A stretch of 41,215 nucleotides of DNA from a virus, in the IMG/VR virus record IMGVR_UViG_3300007960_000052, positions 1 through 41,215 of that record; one strand, written 5' to 3'. The position numbers and the translations under genes are program-made. The notes below the pieces were generated by a model. The model was not told the DNA's origin. It did no database searches and saw only the letters and a list, made by a program, of their open reading frames with translations. Positions 23,812 to 33,332 of this stretch are shown here, piece after piece (the first letter of the stretch is position 1; every line of letters starts with the position of its first letter).

Positions 23812-24304
23812 CCCTCACTAAACACCGCACTCTTCCCAGTATTGGGAGGAAATCTGTGATAACAAAATCCGTTTGTCCTGCCGTAGCTTCTAAATCTTCT
23901 TGCCCATGCAACCCGTTTCCCGCTATGGGTATGAGCGTTGCTAAAAATTGGTAGATGAGCAGTTTAGCCAAACTCGTATCACTTATAAACTCACCCGTTT
24001 CAATCAATCTCGTATCCCAACCAACTGGATCAGGAGCCACGCTGTTAGCCGTGTATACTGTGTACGTATCGTTGGTCACATAAATGTCCCCAACGCTTAA
24101 CGGGTTTGCTGGTAGGCTGGTCGTGTTTCCAATTCCCAAATTCGCCACAATTGCTTTAGCTGGCAATACGCCTGCGGCAAGAGGGAAGAAGTTGGCATCT
24201 TCATCTAAATATCCGGGCACCCCCTGCGCATTGAACGTGTATGCCCTGCACCCCGTTGCGGGGTTTCTGTGTGTTCCTTGTTTTCCTAATTCTAATTGTG
24301 CCAT
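23798..24304 (-). CDS. Tail fibre/appendage protein, reading frame ends early
   Basis: This 168-residue protein begins MAQLELGKQGTHRNPATG, followed by a segment with VGDIYVTNDTYTVYTANSVAPDP that fits a small fibre head. It ends DFLPILGRVRCLVRGVTA and a stop. The end is probably not native, because the +1 frame carries on with a well-formed C-terminus to 23716 (see separate entry). No signal peptide is present. It begins 4 bases after the 24309-24641 gene. It is likely part of the tail tip or fibre complex; the exact role is unknown. Confidence 0.6.
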   Translation of the reverse strand: MAQLELGKQGTHRNPATGCRAYTFNAQGVPGYLDEDANFFPLAAGVLPAKAIVANLGIGNTTSLPANPLSVGDIYVTNDTYTVYTANSVAPDPVGWDTRLIETGEFISDTSLAKLLIYQFLATLIPIAGNGLHGQEDLEATAGQTDFVITDFLPILGRVRCLVRGVTA

Positions 24305-24308
24305 AGTT

Positions 24309-24641
24309 CTAAGGTATTGTGATTGTTCCGTAGCATTCTATACTACCATTTACTTGCAATCTGTATGTATTGTACGCCCAATTAACTGGGATAGTAAGTA
24401 CGTCATCTTCTTCTATCAATTCCTTCACCCCTCCTATTACTTTACCATTAAGTTTAACACCAACTCCATTCTCAGCGGGGTCTCCGTGAAACTTTCGCAT
24501 AACGCCATTGCGGGCTTGATAAAACCATGTGGCATCATCTGGGTAATAAAAAGCCTGATCGATCCAACCTGCATCGGTTGGTTCAAGGTCTTCTATCGCC
24601 TCGTAAGTGTTGGCATATATGAATCTTAAAGCTGCTCCCAT
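24309..24641 (-). CDS. Small tail protein
   Basis: This 110-residue protein begins MGAALRFIYANTYEAIEDL and has aromatic and Gly-rich beta segments (ATWFYQARNGVMRKFHGDP) and a C-terminal beta strand pattern (TYRLQVNGSIECYGTITIP). It has no recognised family. It overlaps the hub gene end by 16 bases and is followed by fibre genes, so a tail tip or fibre-attachment role is inferred from order. Confidence 0.55.
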   Translation of the reverse strand: MGAALRFIYANTYEAIEDLEPTDAGWIDQAFYYPDDATWFYQARNGVMRKFHGDPAENGVGVKLNGKVIGGVKELIEEDDVLTIPVNWAYNTYRLQVNGSIECYGTITIP

Positions 24642-26128
24642 TCTACTGTGTCTCCCTCAATGTTTTGGATTTGATTATTAGTTACTGAATTATTCGTAAT
24701 ATTCTGAATCTCTTGTTGCACTGAGAAAATACTCAGTCTAAACAGGTTTGCTAGATTAATTGGTAGTACATCACCGAACTTAATTGTGTACTGGTACGGG
24801 TCTGTAATTTTCTGTACAATTTCATTAATCTCAAAAAACTGATCAAGATTAAACTTAGTTGATACCACTCGTATCACATCACCCACGTATAGATGAAGTC
24901 CACGTGAACGCAAGTAATCTTTATCTACTTTGGCTTCATACTGTTCTTGTGGGGTACTTACATCATCAAGGTGCTCTTCTGTCCTTGTTTGAAGTCTTGT
25001 CATGGCTGTCGCAATATACGATTCGGGAAACGCAATATCAAATATCTTGTACGTGTCTCCCGTCTCCATAATAATCGACGTATTTGGATATTGACCCGAT
25101 GGGTCTGTAACAGGTGTGAGTGTGATTTGGAAACTGTCATGGTCGTACGCTATTGAAAAGGTTTGTCCCACCAATCTACCATCCAAGAAAGTCACCTTAG
25201 CAGTTATCCCCTCTAACAAGTAATTATTAATATCAAAGTCTATGGTCTGGTCGGTGAAGGTATGCGTATCAATCACATCAGTGACCGTACCAGTGAACTC
25301 AGGGAAGATATCATCAAACTCTACCACCGTTTCACGAACCCCATATAAATCGATATTTTTAGTTAATTTACTTTCCCCGCCGACCCCGACAAATGCCAAA
25401 CGGTTTTCGGTTAACGTAGGACCGTCATAGGTGGCGCCTCCTGTATTTGTTCTGGGTGGGAGGTTCTTTGTACTACCATAACCATAAACAACCGTAAAAA
25501 GAGACGTATTATTGAGTCTCATCCTTGTTAAACTTTCGAACCCGTTCTTCATACCAACTTGGAAGACGTGGGTTGTTTGGTTTTCTCTCGCCTTAAAGTT
25601 TAAAACCCCGCCCTCTAGATACCAATTGAAACCAATCTTTTGCGCAAGTACTTGAATGGTCTCGTAGACGTTCCAATTATTGAAGTCAATAGTATACGAA
25701 GCAGTCTCCTCATAATCACCTACCGTATAATTGCCCCCAGCATTATTCAACACATTGACAATGAACTGAAGAAATGTTTGTGCTGTGCCAGTAAGTGGGA
25801 AACGGTAATCCAAATATGAACCGCCCCCCACTTTAGGAGTCTCTAGGAATACCTTTACTTTTTGAAACTCATGTATCCCAGTTTCGAAATAACATTCATA
25901 ACTATATTCTCTAGGCTTGGATAAGACTCTTGGTTGTTCGTTTAAATAGTATTGAAGCCCATTCTTTTCGTAAATGATAAAGTCACCAATCTTTAACTCT
26001 ATGAAAGTATCACTACGAAAACTCAAACGTATTCTATCCTGCAACTCTTTTTTACAAGTGTATTCGGAGTTGTTGTCGGGTCTTACCTGAGTAACGAGTA
26101 TATTATTTCTAAAGATTGAAATCAACAT
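24626..26128 (-). CDS. Tail hub / tail-associated (gp44-like) baseplate protein
   Basis: This 500-residue protein starts at ATG 26128, which overlaps the previous TAA by one base. The first 130 residues are a beta-rich domain, followed by NVYETIQVLAQKIGFNWYLE, a segment type shared by phage hub proteins (gp44/Tal-like). Residues 200-400 are beta-rich. Near 390-450 is an SRGLHLYVGDVIRVV segment, then YTIKFGDVLP; the C-terminus is a short helix leading to IEGDTVEWEQL. The position just after the distal tail and fibre genes and the length agree with a central hub that closes the tail tube. No lytic motif was seen. Confidence 0.7.
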   Translation of the reverse strand: MLISIFRNNILVTQVRPDNNSEYTCKKELQDRIRLSFRSDTFIELKIGDFIIYEKNGLQYYLNEQPRVLSKPREYSYECYFETGIHEFQKVKVFLETPKVGGGSYLDYRFPLTGTAQTFLQFIVNVLNNAGGNYTVGDYEETASYTIDFNNWNVYETIQVLAQKIGFNWYLEGGVLNFKARENQTTHVFQVGMKNGFESLTRMRLNNTSLFTVVYGYGSTKNLPPRTNTGGATYDGPTLTENRLAFVGVGGESKLTKNIDLYGVRETVVEFDDIFPEFTGTVTDVIDTHTFTDQTIDFDINNYLLEGITAKVTFLDGRLVGQTFSIAYDHDSFQITLTPVTDPSGQYPNTSIIMETGDTYKIFDIAFPESYIATAMTRLQTRTEEHLDDVSTPQEQYEAKVDKDYLRSRGLHLYVGDVIRVVSTKFNLDQFFEINEIVQKITDPYQYTIKFGDVLPINLANLFRLSIFSVQQEIQNITNNSVTNNQIQNIEGDTVEWEQL

Positions 26129-26823
26129 TATGCTGTCTCCCCTACAAACCAACATGAACTCACTACAATGTTCCCAGTTCCGCTCAATGTTGTGTATGAA
26201 AATAAATCAATTCGTAAATCGTTTGCCGTTGCCATCCTACAATTACCATTCAACGGCACAGTCGGGGCCTGTACATCAAACGCCCCTGCTACTGCTGCCT
26301 TGGTTGCTGGCTTAGCCCATGCAGGAACGTTTGCAAATGTAATGGCGGCTACCTGTGCCTGTCCCCATATACTGAAGTCAAACTTAAAACGCCCCGTCAT
26401 GAAACATACTTGGCCTTGGCGTATGAAACGTATATCACACTCGAGTACGCCCTGTGAGGGTGTTCCTGTTACATGGTAAACCTCTTGTCCTTTTTCAAGT
26501 GCTTTGCGCAAGTTATTAGCCACCACAGCATTGTCATTATCTAACGACCCTAAATTAGCCTCAGTGGCCACTCGTATGACCCCAGTTACATCCTCACTGG
26601 CTACCGTAGCTTTCAATGCCTTTGGTGTAACAACGTTTGTTCGATTGGCTAGTGTATCACCGCTGTCGTCCATAGCCCCGTCTAATAATAGTTCGGATAG
26701 TTTGACGTGTTTAGCTTCCCCAGCAGACAAGCTGCTGTCATCTACCGGAATAACAGCACTAGCAATCAAAGCTGCTAATTCTGTTATCGTCATTTTGGTT
26801 AAATCGTATGTTCTCTTTCCCAT
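26128..26823 (-). CDS. Tail fibre with a globular C-terminus
   Basis: In this 231-residue protein, residues 40-110 carry the fibre-type segment NVVTPKALKATVASEDVTGV followed by IRVATEANLGSLDNDNAVV, the pattern (ALAxAVAS...GVVxLATxAE) of trimeric fibre shafts. The last 110 residues form a beta-rich domain with VTGTPSQGVLECDIRF and ATANDLRIDLFSYTTL, likely the receptor-binding head. It starts 5 bases after the distal tail protein stop. It has no signal peptide, in contrast to the downstream fibres. Confidence 0.65.
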   Translation of the reverse strand: MGKRTYDLTKMTITELAALIASAVIPVDDSSLSAGEAKHVKLSELLLDGAMDDSGDTLANRTNVVTPKALKATVASEDVTGVIRVATEANLGSLDNDNAVVANNLRKALEKGQEVYHVTGTPSQGVLECDIRFIRQGQVCFMTGRFKFDFSIWGQAQVAAITFANVPAWAKPATKAAVAGAFDVQAPTVPLNGNCRMATANDLRIDLFSYTTLSGTGNIVVSSCWFVGETA

Positions 26824-26828
26824 GTTGA

Positions 26829-27767
26829 TTAATTATTAGTATTTAATGATTCCGTATTATCAATCAATAACGACTCCGAATCGCTAATGCTTAACGTTCC
26901 AGGGGTTACCGTGATATAATTTGTCTTTGTTTCAATTGCTTGTCCTTGTTCTGTATTAAACACAACAAGAGTGACCGTGTATGTTCCTGCTTCATTGTAC
27001 GTGTGTAAGGGGTTCTGTTGATCACTGGTACTACCATCTCCAAAGTCCCAACTCCAGACCGCAACGCCCCCTGTACTATTATCTGTGAACTGAACATCTA
27101 AAAATGCTTCACCAGCTAGTACATCCGCTTCAAAGTCTGCTACCAGTACATTGACTGAGGAATCTGTTTTATCAACGTCGATAATAATCTCTACCAAGCC
27201 GTCGGCTGTGTAATCATCTTTCGTATAGTTGCCTGAGTTACTGACATCCCCCCGATCACCGTCTCCCCAGAAGATGTTAGAACTTCTTCCCTTATCATAC
27301 GTCACTGTGACTGTGTTTCCTGTGATTTGCGTGTAGTATTTAATGGCGTTAGGGTTAACGTCCCTGAATCCCAGTTTAAACACGTATAGAGAGTTCTGTA
27401 GGCGTATGTGCACCGTTGGGACGATAGTGGTAGAACGTTCAGCCAATACTGCAAATCTTTTGGTCGGGTCTGGGTCTACATCATCCTCTCTTATTGACAA
27501 GACAAACAAACCCTTATCAAACATATAACTAATCAGGTCATCTACTTTTTGACGAGCCGATAATTGGTCACCTGCCTTTACCAAACAAAAGAAAACGAAC
27601 TCATTGCTATCAAAGCGTTGGTTGGTTAACAACTTCTCAACACCAGACTTGTCTTGCCATACCCTCGTGTCGGGACGCTCATTGGCAAATGATAGTAGAC
27701 CTGTGTGGTCTAGTACCTTCACGCCGTAGGTGGCTTCTAAGTCTTTATTATCAATGTAAAATTTCAT
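26829..27767 (-). CDS. Distal tail protein-like with C-terminal PKD domain
   Basis: In this 312-residue protein the N-terminal 150 residues, beginning MKFYIDNKDLEATYGVKVLD, resemble a distal tail (Dit-like) domain. A short second beta segment with NIFWGDGDRGDVSNSGNYTK looks like a degenerate PKD-type module. Residues about 210-285 are a full PKD domain: the VQFTDNSTG strand, WSWDFGDGSTSD and HTYNEAGTYTVTLVV are diagnostic. The C-terminus is a Ser/Glu/Asn-rich tail. PKD domains occur widely on Bacteroidota surface and carbohydrate-active proteins and mediate weak glycan or protein contacts. The gene follows the tape measure by 4 bases. Confidence 0.75.
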   Translation of the reverse strand: MKFYIDNKDLEATYGVKVLDHTGLLSFANERPDTRVWQDKSGVEKLLTNQRFDSNEFVFFCLVKAGDQLSARQKVDDLISYMFDKGLFVLSIREDDVDPDPTKRFAVLAERSTTIVPTVHIRLQNSLYVFKLGFRDVNPNAIKYYTQITGNTVTVTYDKGRSSNIFWGDGDRGDVSNSGNYTKDDYTADGLVEIIIDVDKTDSSVNVLVADFEADVLAGEAFLDVQFTDNSTGGVAVWSWDFGDGSTSDQQNPLHTYNEAGTYTVTLVVFNTEQGQAIETKTNYITVTPGTLSISDSESLLIDNTESLNTNN

Positions 27768-27771
27768 ATTC

Positions 27772-30700
27772 TTATGCTTCTAAGTTTTCAACTGTCCTAC
27801 GTGTATTCTCTGCTATCTGTGGTAGATAACTCGTATACTCTTTAATCGCATTTAATACTACCAAATTTACTAAACTATTTTGATAGATTTCTGAACTGTT
27901 ATCTGCGATGATTTGATTTGATAACATAATTGCTCCTAAACGTCCCACCAAACTTGAGGCTGACTCTTCTGTTATTGCCGCAGATACGATCGCCCCTGCG
28001 GGTGCTTTATCAGGTCCGCCGGCGTCTCCACTAAACGCAGATTCGAAACCAGCTTGTTCCGCTAACTCATCTGCCTTTTTAAAAGCATCTAATATATCCT
28101 CCTGTGCGCCGGATAGGTTATTGTAAAACTCACCGAGTGAACTAATAACGTCTTCTTGTAGTTCCGCTGCTGGGATATCTCCTTTTGCATAGGCCGTCGC
28201 GCTTTCTTTTGTCGCCTTGTCCAACTTATCTATAAAAGGTTGTAATAAAGCAAACTCAATGGTGTCCCGCGTAAAGTTCTCAATCATTGTGGACATACTA
28301 GCACTGAGCCCCTTTAAAGACTGATCGCCCCCCTCATACATATCTTGAAATGCTTTGGTGACTTCACCAGCCACATTGCCAAAAATACTGGATATGTACT
28401 GGGCGAATTGGTCGTATGCTGTTTCCAGTAGATCAGTATTCTCTATCAAACCTTCTAAAAATTGTTGGTTCTCCTCTGATAGGTTTTCAGTATTCACCAC
28501 AGTTTTCAACAATTCGGTATTAAGTTGTCCATTTGCATCAACCAACTCTGGATATAGACTCAACAGACTTTCGAATTGGTCTTCAAAGCCAAATGTCTCA
28601 GCGAACTTTCCACGGTCTTTTGTTGTGGCTAGGATACTGTTTAAGGCTGCTTCTACGTCACTTTTTACCTTATCCGGGTCTACGACCTTAATGTTCTCCG
28701 CTTCTTTATTAAACAACTTCCTAACACCTTTCACGGCCAAGCTAAACCCACCAAGAGGCGTTATCAGACTTTCAAGGTACGATTTTCCAAAAGACTCAAC
28801 CCCTTGTATGTTTTCTTCGTTGTATGTTTGGATTTGTAGTAGAATGTCTTTTTGATTTCCTAAAACATTATTATAAGCGCCCAATCCTCGCAATGCTTCT
28901 TGCCATCGGTTTTGGCTAAAATAAGAAGTACTCTCTTCCGCCAATTGGTTTTGCTCAATCAATAAACGGTTATACACTTGTTGATATTTGATTTGTTTTA
29001 CAGCAGCGTCAGTTCTTCTTGTTTCTATATCCTCAACTGCCTGCTGCAGTGAAGCGTACACCTTAACCGCCGCACTCAATGCGATGAGTACTGCGGAGGC
29101 TTTATCCAAGTCAGAGGCTGCTGCATCAATTCCCTTAATTGCTTTCAACATTCCAACAAACCCCTGAGTCGCGCCGGCAATCCCTTTCACCATTATCCCA
29201 ATCTCAGAACCTGCGTTTCCAAAACTATCTACCAAATCATTTGTCAACTCCCGCACATTATTCATCACCTCGACAGTATCCTGAAATGATTTGGTGCTTG
29301 TGGCTGTTGCTTTATTCAACTTCTCAATCATATTGGTGATTACCAATATATCCTCAGGAGATAAAGTAGTATCAAGTTTTATCCTTTCATTTAATGCTTG
29401 TAACCGTTTTTGAATTTCCACCACCCCTGCTTCTGCTGCTTTTGGTAAATCCTTTTCCAACCAGTCTTGATATTTCTTATTCTGTTTAAGAATGTTATCA
29501 TCCAATTCTTCTAACTCCCGAGCTAAAGCCCTTTCTGCTACTTTAGCTTTTTCACCGTACCCTTTTTCGTACAGATCATTTATCTTTTCTTGGTAGTCCT
29601 TCTCAATTTCTGTTCTTTGTTCTGTGTACGTTTTGAATTGATCTACTAACGCGGATAACTGGTCTTTCTGATTTTGTAAAGACTCATCATCAATCAATTG
29701 TATTTGTCCGCGTATTTGTTCTTGTTCCAACTTATCTTTCGTAAGTGTTAAAACCTTTTCTAAATACTCGCGTTCTGCTTGTAGTAAGGCTTCATTCTTT
29801 TCGTACGCCAACTTTTCTTCTGTACCATACTTCTGTTCTATTAAATTGATTTCCTTTTGGTAGGTTAATTCTGCCGCTTCTAATGTACGTTCTGTCAAGG
29901 ATTTGTTTAACTGGTCTACACGGGCTTGTTTAGTGTCAATCTCCACCTGTAACCTATCCAATTCCGCTTGGTTAACGATACCCGTTTGTTCTTGTCGTTT
30001 GGTTTCTAAGTCACTAATCTCATCTTCCAGTTTTTTGATGGTCTGTAACTGTGCTACTGTACCTGCTCCAGTCTTTCCCCCAGTTCCTAAAGTCCCCTCC
30101 TCAATGGCTAACAACTTAGCATTGATTGCTGCCAACTTTGATTGCAAATCATCAGCATCTTTAAGGCTTTCGTCCGCTGCTGCTAAATATGCTTTATAGC
30201 GATCCCGTAAAACATTGTCACTATCTGGCTGCGCCCCCTCATCTAAAGTAAATAAATAAGCCTTCTTAAATTGCTCAAATGTAAATAGCACTTCATCACC
30301 AAGTTCACGTACCAACTCGGGCGTCTTTTCTATTTCCGCTAATATTTTTTCACGTTCCTTGAATAAATCAGCATATTGTTTACCGAGATCCACAACATTT
30401 TTTTGATATTGTATTTCAGCAAATAAAGCGTCCTTGCGTTGTTGTATACGTTTGGACTCTATAGCTGCTTCATACTCGCTCAATTCTGCATTACTGGATA
30501 CTGATTCTTGCTCCGCAATTAATTCCTCTAGTTTCGACTGAAGTATTTTTAGACGGGTTACTTTTTCAAGGTTTTTAATGTATGTATCAAATACCTTATT
30601 TAAATCCCCCATTGAGGCTTGTTCCCCATCAATATTTTTAAGTAAATCCGGGTACTCATCGTTCAATTCATTTATTAAGGCAACACGCCTAGCACTTCCG

Positions 30701-32634
30701 GGTTCCGTACGGCTTAACATAGAACGGTATGTACCCAATGCCCTTGTTTCTTTTTCAACGGCGGATGTTGTTTTGTCGGTGACATCATTTAAATCCTGCG
30801 CTAACTCCTCACTCTTACTTAACTCATCATTAAAATCAATTAAGAATGGTATAGCGAGGGATAATGCCGTTACGATTAATCCAATCGGGTTTGTGGCGAA
30901 CGCTACTCTCATTGCCCGCATCGCTGTGGTTAATCTTAAAGTAGCAATGGTGAATGCATTTTTGGTTGCGGTGGCTCCTTTAGTGGTTGCCGTGTCCAAA
31001 CGTGTTTGAATAATCCCTGCTTGAGTAGCCGCTATATTTCCCTGTTTAGTAGCGGTAGCAATTTTTTCAGTGGTTGCTTTCTGGGTAATAACCGCTGACG
31101 CTTTTTGGTTCTCCAAGTTTTCAATGCGTTGTTGAATGATTTTGTACTTGGTTAAATCGCCAGATGTTTTTGCCTGTGTTAATGCTATTTTTTCTGCTGC
31201 TATTTTAGCATTAAGTGAATTAATGGCTAATTTGTTTTTCTGCGCCTCAATAATAGCACTTGATTTGATTACTTTTTGCTTATCAACAATAATCTGTAAT
31301 TCACGTAATTCCTCAACCTGTTTTTGCTTAATCGTTAATAACTGCGCTTTTGTGAGTTTGTTTATGTTGGTAATACCTAATTGCTGCTTTTCTTGCGCGG
31401 TTAAATTCTTAGCAATGTATAAACCTTCCAATTGCGCCGCTCTCAACGAGTTTGCCGTGCGTATCTTAGCAGCTTTTGATAACGCCAAGGTAGACACCTT
31501 ATAAGTAATAAACGCAGCCGATAGAGCTTTTATGGCTGTCAAGTACTTATCAATATCACCAGAGTCAAATGCTTCGTTCAAGTTGCCCGCTAATTTAGAA
31601 ATGGTTTTAACGGCATCATTGCCTAAATCACTAAACGTTGCGAGTAAATTGTTTTTAAGTTGGTTGATTTGGAAATCGGCACTTTCCGTTACTTGGTCGA
31701 ATGCTGCATCGACCACACCAGCACTCTCACTCATTGCCAATAAATCTTGAGCAGCTCCCTTAGCATTGATTCCTGTTAGCCCGAGAACACCGTTGACCGC
31801 CTCAACCCTCCCAAGCATGTCTTTCAGTTGGGTTTGGCTTCCACCTGCTTTGTCGGCTACCTGTTGTATGGCTTCTTGGTAGGTCATTAGTTCCGACCAT
31901 CCGTCTCCTAAAATCGGGTTCATGGCAATAATAGAAGAACGTATCTGTGTGATTGCTTGGGCGGTTGGTGTTCCCTGTTTGGTTAATGTCGCAATCGCTG
32001 CTGTAATTTCTTCCAAAGGTATTCCCGCACTCGCTGCCAATGGGGCGACAACGGCTATGCTACCAGCCAATTGATCGAACGTCGTCTTACCATATTTAAC
32101 CGTATTGAAAAGAACATCGTTGACCCGCCCAGATTCCGTTGCTTCCAGTTTCCAAGCATTCAGTACAGTTGTTAAACCATCGGCGGCTACTTTAATATCT
32201 ACGAACCCCGCCACACTTGCTTTATTAGCAGCATTCAGTAATTCTAAACCAGCAGCACCATCATACCCAGCCGAAACAACATCGTAAAAAGCATTCCCAA
32301 GCTCTATTGCTGTTTTGTTTGACTGGGTAGCCATTTCAATAAGGATATCTCGGTAACCCTCGAAGTCTTCTGTCACCGCGCCGGAAATAGTTTGGACTTC
32401 TTTTAAAGACGTTTCCAAGTCTTTATTGAAGTTTATTATCTCACGCCCAGCAGCACCGATGGCGAGGATGGATACCGTGTTTCTAATAGTGCTGCCCAGT
32501 TCTGAAAATGAATCATCCAGTTGTTGTGTCTGTGACTCTACATTGGTACTGAACTTATTCATAGACTTATTCATGCGAGACAGGTCCTTTTCAAAACCCC
32601 TGTCTATTCCACTTGTAAATTCTAATCCAGGCAT
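27772..32634 (-). CDS. Tail tape measure protein
   Basis: At 1620 residues this is the longest gene of the window. It has the TP901-type tape measure core: residues about 60-330 contain FNKDLETSLKEVQTISGAVTEDF, NAFYDVVSAGYDG, DGLTTVLNAW and VLGLTGINAKGAAQDL. The middle (about 380-620) is helical and Ala/Thr/Lys-rich with a hydrophobic patch near 590-610. From about 650 to 1130 there is extensive coiled coil, and the C-terminal part is helical. It sets tail length; at the usual 1.5 angstrom per residue this predicts a tail of about 240 nm. It follows the tail chaperone frames by 12 bases. Confidence 0.93.
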   Translation of the reverse strand: MPGLEFTSGIDRGFEKDLSRMNKSMNKFSTNVESQTQQLDDSFSELGSTIRNTVSILAIGAAGREIINFNKDLETSLKEVQTISGAVTEDFEGYRDILIEMATQSNKTAIELGNAFYDVVSAGYDGAAGLELLNAANKASVAGFVDIKVAADGLTTVLNAWKLEATESGRVNDVLFNTVKYGKTTFDQLAGSIAVVAPLAASAGIPLEEITAAIATLTKQGTPTAQAITQIRSSIIAMNPILGDGWSELMTYQEAIQQVADKAGGSQTQLKDMLGRVEAVNGVLGLTGINAKGAAQDLLAMSESAGVVDAAFDQVTESADFQINQLKNNLLATFSDLGNDAVKTISKLAGNLNEAFDSGDIDKYLTAIKALSAAFITYKVSTLALSKAAKIRTANSLRAAQLEGLYIAKNLTAQEKQQLGITNINKLTKAQLLTIKQKQVEELRELQIIVDKQKVIKSSAIIEAQKNKLAINSLNAKIAAEKIALTQAKTSGDLTKYKIIQQRIENLENQKASAVITQKATTEKIATATKQGNIAATQAGIIQTRLDTATTKGATATKNAFTIATLRLTTAMRAMRVAFATNPIGLIVTALSLAIPFLIDFNDELSKSEELAQDLNDVTDKTTSAVEKETRALGTYRSMLSRTEPGSARRVALINELNDEYPDLLKNIDGEQASMGDLNKVFDTYIKNLEKVTRLKILQSKLEELIAEQESVSSNAELSEYEAAIESKRIQQRKDALFAEIQYQKNVVDLGKQYADLFKEREKILAEIEKTPELVRELGDEVLFTFEQFKKAYLFTLDEGAQPDSDNVLRDRYKAYLAAADESLKDADDLQSKLAAINAKLLAIEEGTLGTGGKTGAGTVAQLQTIKKLEDEISDLETKRQEQTGIVNQAELDRLQVEIDTKQARVDQLNKSLTERTLEAAELTYQKEINLIEQKYGTEEKLAYEKNEALLQAEREYLEKVLTLTKDKLEQEQIRGQIQLIDDESLQNQKDQLSALVDQFKTYTEQRTEIEKDYQEKINDLYEKGYGEKAKVAERALARELEELDDNILKQNKKYQDWLEKDLPKAAEAGVVEIQKRLQALNERIKLDTTLSPEDILVITNMIEKLNKATATSTKSFQDTVEVMNNVRELTNDLVDSFGNAGSEIGIMVKGIAGATQGFVGMLKAIKGIDAAASDLDKASAVLIALSAAVKVYASLQQAVEDIETRRTDAAVKQIKYQQVYNRLLIEQNQLAEESTSYFSQNRWQEALRGLGAYNNVLGNQKDILLQIQTYNEENIQGVESFGKSYLESLITPLGGFSLAVKGVRKLFNKEAENIKVVDPDKVKSDVEAALNSILATTKDRGKFAETFGFEDQFESLLSLYPELVDANGQLNTELLKTVVNTENLSEENQQFLEGLIENTDLLETAYDQFAQYISSIFGNVAGEVTKAFQDMYEGGDQSLKGLSASMSTMIENFTRDTIEFALLQPFIDKLDKATKESATAYAKGDIPAAELQEDVISSLGEFYNNLSGAQEDILDAFKKADELAEQAGFESAFSGDAGGPDKAPAGAIVSAAITEESASSLVGRLGAIMLSNQIIADNSSEIYQNSLVNLVVLNAIKEYTSYLPQIAENTRRTVENLEA

Positions 32635-32646
32635 CGCGTGTGTTGT

Positions 32647-32877
32647 TTAACCAAAGAGTCCACTGATAGCCGCCATTTCATCTTTAGCCGTTTGTGGGAT
32701 CTTTTCGTTGTTATTTGTTTTCGTTGTTCCATTGGATGATTCGCGTTCTTCTTTCACTTTGTCGTAATCGATGGAGGGTGCTGTTAACATACCAAGAACA
32801 ATCATCAACCAAGGCGTCCTCATAATTTCTTCAATTCCCATACCTGTTTTCTCTTGGTATGCGAATATATATCCCAT
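32647..32877 (-). CDS. Tail assembly chaperone, downstream frame (GT-like), 76 residues if started independently
   Basis: From ATG 32877, which overlaps the previous TAA by one base and has an AAAGGAGG about 10 bases upstream, this frame encodes 76 residues: MGYIFAYQEKTGMGIEEIM and further helical, then polar Asn/Thr/Lys-rich segments. It can also be reached from the upstream frame by a -1 shift at the T9 run (32938-32946, plus-strand A9), since the -1 frame is open through 32931 and reads FQLLEDGSHEGQYPIKGG into it. This matches the G/GT arrangement of tail chaperones placed between tail tube and tape measure. The two routes are not mutually exclusive. Confidence 0.7.
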   Translation of the reverse strand: MGYIFAYQEKTGMGIEEIMRTPWLMIVLGMLTAPSIDYDKVKEERESSNGTTKTNNNEKIPQTAKDEMAAISGLFG

Positions 32878-33317
32878 TATTGTGTTGCCTCCTTTAATAG
32901 GGTATTGTCCTTCATGTGAACCATCTTCCAATAGCTGAAAAAAAAAGCGGGTTCAGCCATTTTATAGAGAGTCATATACATCTGCCAAATCTGTCGTTGG
33001 CTTGAGCGTCTTAGTTTAAGGTATATAAAGGGAACCAACACCCAACCAAATGGACGTTGATTTAATATTCCGATCATACAGTACTTAAATAATAAGGGGA
33101 GTAAAGGCTCCTGAACGGTTGGATTATAGAAATCATTAACCGTAGGTTCCTCCTGTCCTTCTGGTAACAACGCCTGCATCTGTGCCCTTACCTTACACAT
33201 TCTGATATGTGTTCTTGCAGTAAGGTATCTAAGGTGAAAGGGAAAAATCCCTAACACCTTGAAACCTTTTAATCTGACAGGATCATTAGCTGCTATGTCC
33301 GCTAATTGTTCTCTCAT
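32877..33317 (-). CDS. Tail assembly chaperone, upstream frame (G-like)
   Basis: This 146-residue, mostly helical protein begins MREQLADIAANDPVRLKGFK and has an aromatic, basic middle (KLRRSSQRQIWQMYMTLY). Position between the tail tube gene and the tape measure is that of the lambda gpG-type chaperone that coats the tape measure during tail building. Near its end the codons GCT TTT TTT TTC form a T9 slip site; the downstream frame continues the protein when the ribosome slips by -1. No known catalytic motif. Confidence 0.65.
   Translation of the reverse strand: MREQLADIAANDPVRLKGFKVLGIFPFHLRYLTARTHIRMCKVRAQMQALLPEGQEEPTVNDFYNPTVQEPLLPLLFKYCMIGILNQRPFGWVLVPFIYLKLRRSSQRQIWQMYMTLYKMAEPAFFFSYWKMVHMKDNTLLKEATQ
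32938..32946 (-). promoter_or_regulatory. Candidate programmed -1 frameshift (T9 slippery run) in tail chaperone genes
   Basis: On the minus strand the in-frame codons are GCT TTT TTT TTC, which contains the classical slippery heptamer T TTT TTT. A shift by -1 continues as TTT CAG CTA TTG GAA and so on, open until the stop of the 32647 gene. The original frame ends about 19 codons later at 32877. Transcript slippage on the homopolymer is an alternative. No downstream pseudoknot was worked out. Confidence 0.6.
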
Positions 33318-33332
33318 CGCTTCTTACACTAA

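Noticed and set aside
27772-32634. Several 60-166 codon open frames antisense to the tape measure
   Set aside because: They are shadows in a strongly coding gene, contain no motif and lack start-site context.
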